Part shown: piece by piece, positions 22,904 to 25,087 of the stretch
Numbering within the stretch: the first letter of the stretch is position 1
How the letters are laid out: each line of letters begins with the position of its first letter
NCBI GenBank assembly: GCA_003232175.1
Contig: QILX01000011.1
Location: forward strand, 1-25,087
Origin: Hyphomicrobiales bacterium
Lineage (GTDB): Bacteria; Pseudomonadota; Alphaproteobacteria; Rhizobiales; SZUA-8
Reading direction: 5' to 3'
DNA length: 25,087 nucleotides
Notes under the pieces: generated by a model
The model's input: the letters and a program-made list of their open reading frames with translations, nothing else
What the model was told of the DNA's origin: nothing
Database searches by the model: none
Program-made: the position numbers and the translations under genes

Positions 22904-23398
22904 ATGGCACGTATTGCACTTTATCCCGGCAGCTTCGATCCGTTGACCCTGGGGCATATCGACATTGCCCGGCGGGCCTTTGCACTCGCCGATACACTGG
23001 TGGTCGCCATTGGTACCCATCACGGCAAAATTCCGGTTCTGGACGTGGCCACCCGGACGGCCCTTGTCGATACCGAAATTGCCCCTCTGGCCGGACATGC
23101 CGGGGGCCGGCTCAAGGTCATGACCTTCGATGGCCTGGTGGTCGATGCGGCCCGTACCGCCGGCGCCACGCTTCTGGTGCGCGGGGTTCGCAATGTTACT
23201 GATTTTGATTATGAAATGCGCATGTCGCAGATGAACCGCGCCCTTGAAGCAGGGATCGAAACGGTGTTTCTGGCCGCAGGATCCGATGTCGGCTTTATAT
23301 CCTCAACTCTGGTCCGGCAGATTTCCGCCATGGGCGGCGATGTTTCCGCCTTTGTGCCTGCTTCAGTCCAAGACGCTCTTGGTCGGGTACGCTCTTGA
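22904..23398 (+). CDS. coaD: Phosphopantetheine adenylyltransferase
   Basis: Fourth step of CoA synthesis: transfers AMP from ATP to 4'-phosphopantetheine, giving dephospho-CoA. It has 164 residues, typical of the family. It begins MARIALYPGSFDPLTLGH, with the (T/H)xGH nucleotidyltransferase motif at 15–18. Further motifs are LVRGVRNVTDFDYE and the ISSTLVRQI phosphate-binding loop. The ATG at 22904 is preceded by AAGAGG and starts exactly at the family N-terminus. It precedes the cyclophilin and queA on the same strand, a gene order common in alphaproteobacteria. Confidence 0.97.
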   Translation: MARIALYPGSFDPLTLGHIDIARRAFALADTLVVAIGTHHGKIPVLDVATRTALVDTEIAPLAGHAGGRLKVMTFDGLVVDAARTAGATLLVRGVRNVTDFDYEMRMSQMNRALEAGIETVFLAAGSDVGFISSTLVRQISAMGGDVSAFVPASVQDALGRVRS

Positions 23399-23426
23399 AC
23401 TTCCCTTATTTTTGAAAGGATACCTC

Positions 23427-23966
23427 ATGCAGACCATTCTGCTTTCGTCCGTCGGCCTGCTGTTCGCCATGGCCGCCATGGCGCCCGCCGCCAGCCAGCC
23501 GCTTGACCCTGAAAACACACTTTTTCTCGATCTGGATTCGGGCCGGGTCGTAATCCGCCTCAGGCCCGATCTGGCGCCAAAACATGTTGAACGGGCCAAG
23601 GCGCTCACCCGCCAGGGCTTTTATGACGGTATCGTCTTTCACCGGGTGATCGACGGTTTCATGGCCCAGACCGGCGATCCCACCGGCACCGGCTCCGGCG
23701 GCTCCGATCTGCCTGATCTGCCGGCCGAGTTCAGCGAAGAAGCCTATAAGCGTGGCACCATCGGCGCGGCCCGGACCAACGATCCCGATACCGCCAACAG
23801 CCAGTTTTTCATCACCTTTGGCGACGCTTCCTTCCTCAACGGCCAGTACACCGTCTGGGGCGAGGTGGTCGAAGGCATGGACTTTGTCGACCAGATCAAA
23901 AAGGGCGAACCTCCCGCCGACCCGGACAAGATCATCCGCATGCTGGTTGCCGCCGACGCCAAATAG
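23427..23966 (+). CDS. Secreted peptidyl-prolyl cis-trans isomerase, cyclophilin type
   Basis: Catalyses proline isomerisation during folding of exported proteins. It has 179 residues. An N-terminal signal peptide (about 1–23, hydrophobic LLSSVGLLFAMAAMAPAAS) places it in the periplasm. The cyclophilin core shows FHRVIDGFMAQTGDPTGTG (catalytic Arg in FHRV), ANSQFFITF and NGQYTVWGEVVEGMDFVDQI. AAAGGA lies 6 nt before the ATG at 23427. It is 28 bp after coaD and 51 bp before queA. The symbol ppiA would be possible but paralogues are not distinguishable here. Confidence 0.94.
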   Translation: MQTILLSSVGLLFAMAAMAPAASQPLDPENTLFLDLDSGRVVIRLRPDLAPKHVERAKALTRQGFYDGIVFHRVIDGFMAQTGDPTGTGSGGSDLPDLPAEFSEEAYKRGTIGAARTNDPDTANSQFFITFGDASFLNGQYTVWGEVVEGMDFVDQIKKGEPPADPDKIIRMLVAADAK

Positions 23967-24017
23967 TGCAGGAGCGCAAACGCCCCCCGGGGTTCATCCA
24001 GGTAAATTGGGCAAACC

Positions 24018-25087
24018 ATGAAAGTCGCTGCGTTCGATTTCGATCTGGCCGACGAGTTGATCGCGCTGCATCCTGCAAATCCGCGCGATGCCAGCCGGCT
24101 GCTGGTCGTCTCGGGGTCCGGAACCTTCACGGACCGGCATACGCGCGACCTTGCCGATCTGTTGCGGCCTGGCGATGCTCTGGTCCTCAACGACACACGG
24201 GTCATCCCGGCAGCCCTTGAAGGGGTGCGAATGCGGGCAGGGTCGCCAGACGGGACACAAGGGGCCAGAGTTGCCTTCAACCTTAACCGCCGGCTGGCAT
24301 CTGATCGCTGGCAGGCCTTTGCGCGGCCGGCAAAACGCCTGCGCGCCGGGGATACAGTTCGTTTTGGTCAAAGTGGTGGCGGCGCGGTGTGTGGACGAAG
24401 TGGTCTTTCGGCCCGAGTTGAATCGGACCCCGAGGCCGGCGAGATTATTCTAAGTTTTGAATTTTCCGGACCGGACCTTGATTCCGCTATTGCCGCCCTT
24501 GGTGAAATGCCGCTGCCGCCATACATTGCTTCGCGCCGCGCGCCAGGGGATCAGGACCGATCCGACTACCAGACCATATATGCAAGTGAGGACGGCGCTG
24601 TCGCCGCCCCGACCGCCGGGCTGCATTTTACCCCGGAGCTGTTCGCGCGGCTGGACGCAAAAAACATAGACCGTCATTTCGTCACTTTGCATGTGGGTGC
24701 TGGCACTTTTCTGCCGATGCGTGGTGATACCGTGGAGGCCCATAACATCCACGCCGAGTGGGGCACGGTTTCTGGCGATGTCGCCGACGCCCTGAATCGG
24801 ACCCGGCGCGGCGGCGGGCGCATTGTCGCGGTTGGCACCACGTCGCTGCGCATATTGGAAACTGCGGCTGACGCGCACGGTCATATCGCTACCTTTTCCG
24901 GCGATACCAGCCTCTTCCTCAAACCGGGCTACCAATTCCGCACCGCCGATCTGCTGCTGACAAATTTTCACCTGCCCAGATCATCGCTGTTCGTGCTTGT
25001 TGCCGCCTATGCCGGGCTGGCTCCCATGAAGGCGGCCTATGCCCACGCCATCGCGGAGCGTTACCGGTTCTATTCCTATGGCGATGC
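24018..25087 (+). CDS. queA: S-adenosylmethionine:tRNA ribosyltransferase-isomerase, cut by right window edge
   Basis: Penultimate part of queuosine synthesis: transfers and isomerises the ribosyl moiety of SAM onto 7-aminomethyl-deazaguanine at tRNA position 34, yielding epoxyqueuosine. The frame is open from ATG 24018 to the window end (about 356 codons), lacking only a few terminal residues. Signatures are DFDLADELIALHPANPRDASRLLV (8–31), LNDTRVIPA, FARPAKRL, GEMPLPPYI, DYQTIYA, APTAGLHFTPEL, HFVTLHVGAGTFLP, HAEWG, VGTTSLRILE, LLLTNFHLPRSSLFVLV and RYRFYSYGDA. There is no break in frame. It is the last gene of a possible gyrA-side run with coaD and the cyclophilin; tgt often follows in relatives. 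Confidence 0.96.
   Translation, partial: MKVAAFDFDLADELIALHPANPRDASRLLVVSGSGTFTDRHTRDLADLLRPGDALVLNDTRVIPAALEGVRMRAGSPDGTQGARVAFNLNRRLASDRWQAFARPAKRLRAGDTVRFGQSGGGAVCGRSGLSARVESDPEAGEIILSFEFSGPDLDSAIAALGEMPLPPYIASRRAPGDQDRSDYQTIYASEDGAVAAPTAGLHFTPELFARLDAKNIDRHFVTLHVGAGTFLPMRGDTVEAHNIHAEWGTVSGDVADALNRTRRGGGRIVAVGTTSLRILETAADAHGHIATFSGDTSLFLKPGYQFRTADLLLTNFHLPRSSLFVLVAAYAGLAPMKAAYAHAIAERYRFYSYGD

Noticed and set aside
1..25087. tRNA, rRNA, CRISPR, insertion sequences and phage or defence genes
   Set aside because: I looked for tRNA T-loop patterns, spaced direct repeats, transposase or integrase motifs and defence domains on both strands and saw none; this is a by-eye search only.

Overview
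This window is a stretch of core housekeeping DNA from an alphaproteobacterium. The protein sequences and gene order (iscR-led suf operon with two cysteine desulfurases, divergent tyrS/anmK, gyrA–coaD–cyclophilin–queA) fit a Rhodospirillales-like lineage. That placement is inference from gene content and high GC, not from a marker-gene search. No transposase, phage gene, tRNA, rRNA or CRISPR array was found, and I see no clear defence or other accessory system.

Layout. (1) 1–1194: tyrS, minus strand, running off the left edge, divergent from anmK (1452–2564). A 25-bp perfect inverted repeat lies between them. (2) 2599–3264: a COG2945-type alpha/beta hydrolase, convergent with anmK and divergent from the suf operon. 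(3) 3532–11050: a complete SUF iron-sulfur assembly operon on the plus strand, iscR – class I cysteine desulfurase – sufB – (34-codon ORF) – sufC – sufD – sufS – sufT – sufA. A palindromic operator at 3330–3364 overlaps its likely promoter. (4) 11359–17104: a minus-strand run, read from right to left as a VOC/glyoxalase-fold protein, parE, a doubtful small ORF, a RhlE-type DEAD-box helicase and a diguanylate cyclase. (5) 17503–18947: ssb and an SLC30A9-like cation diffusion facilitator, tail to tail with overlapping stop codons. (6) 19316–25087: gyrA, a LysE/RhtB exporter, coaD, a secreted cyclophilin and queA (cut by the right edge).

How the genes work together. In the SUF operon, two desulfurases supply sulfur, SufBCD is the scaffold with its ATPase, and SufA and SufT act in carrier and maturation steps. 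IscR senses cluster status and probably represses its own operon. ParE and GyrA are subunits of the two type II topoisomerases; their partner subunits are outside the window.

The main anomaly is a series of small indels in genes whose reading frames are otherwise perfectly preserved. tyrS, the class I desulfurase and sufS each appear to lack about 4 bp. The diguanylate cyclase carries a 7-bp and a 10-bp exact tandem duplication. The helicase has a 4-bp tandem duplication just after its start codon. Removing the duplications restores family-typical protein in every case. None looks like a simple one-base homopolymer error. All six lie in the first 14.1 kb, and several hit genes expected to be essential. 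Assembly or read artefact is therefore the most economical explanation, but a slippage or microhomology-mediated duplication process is worth testing against raw reads.
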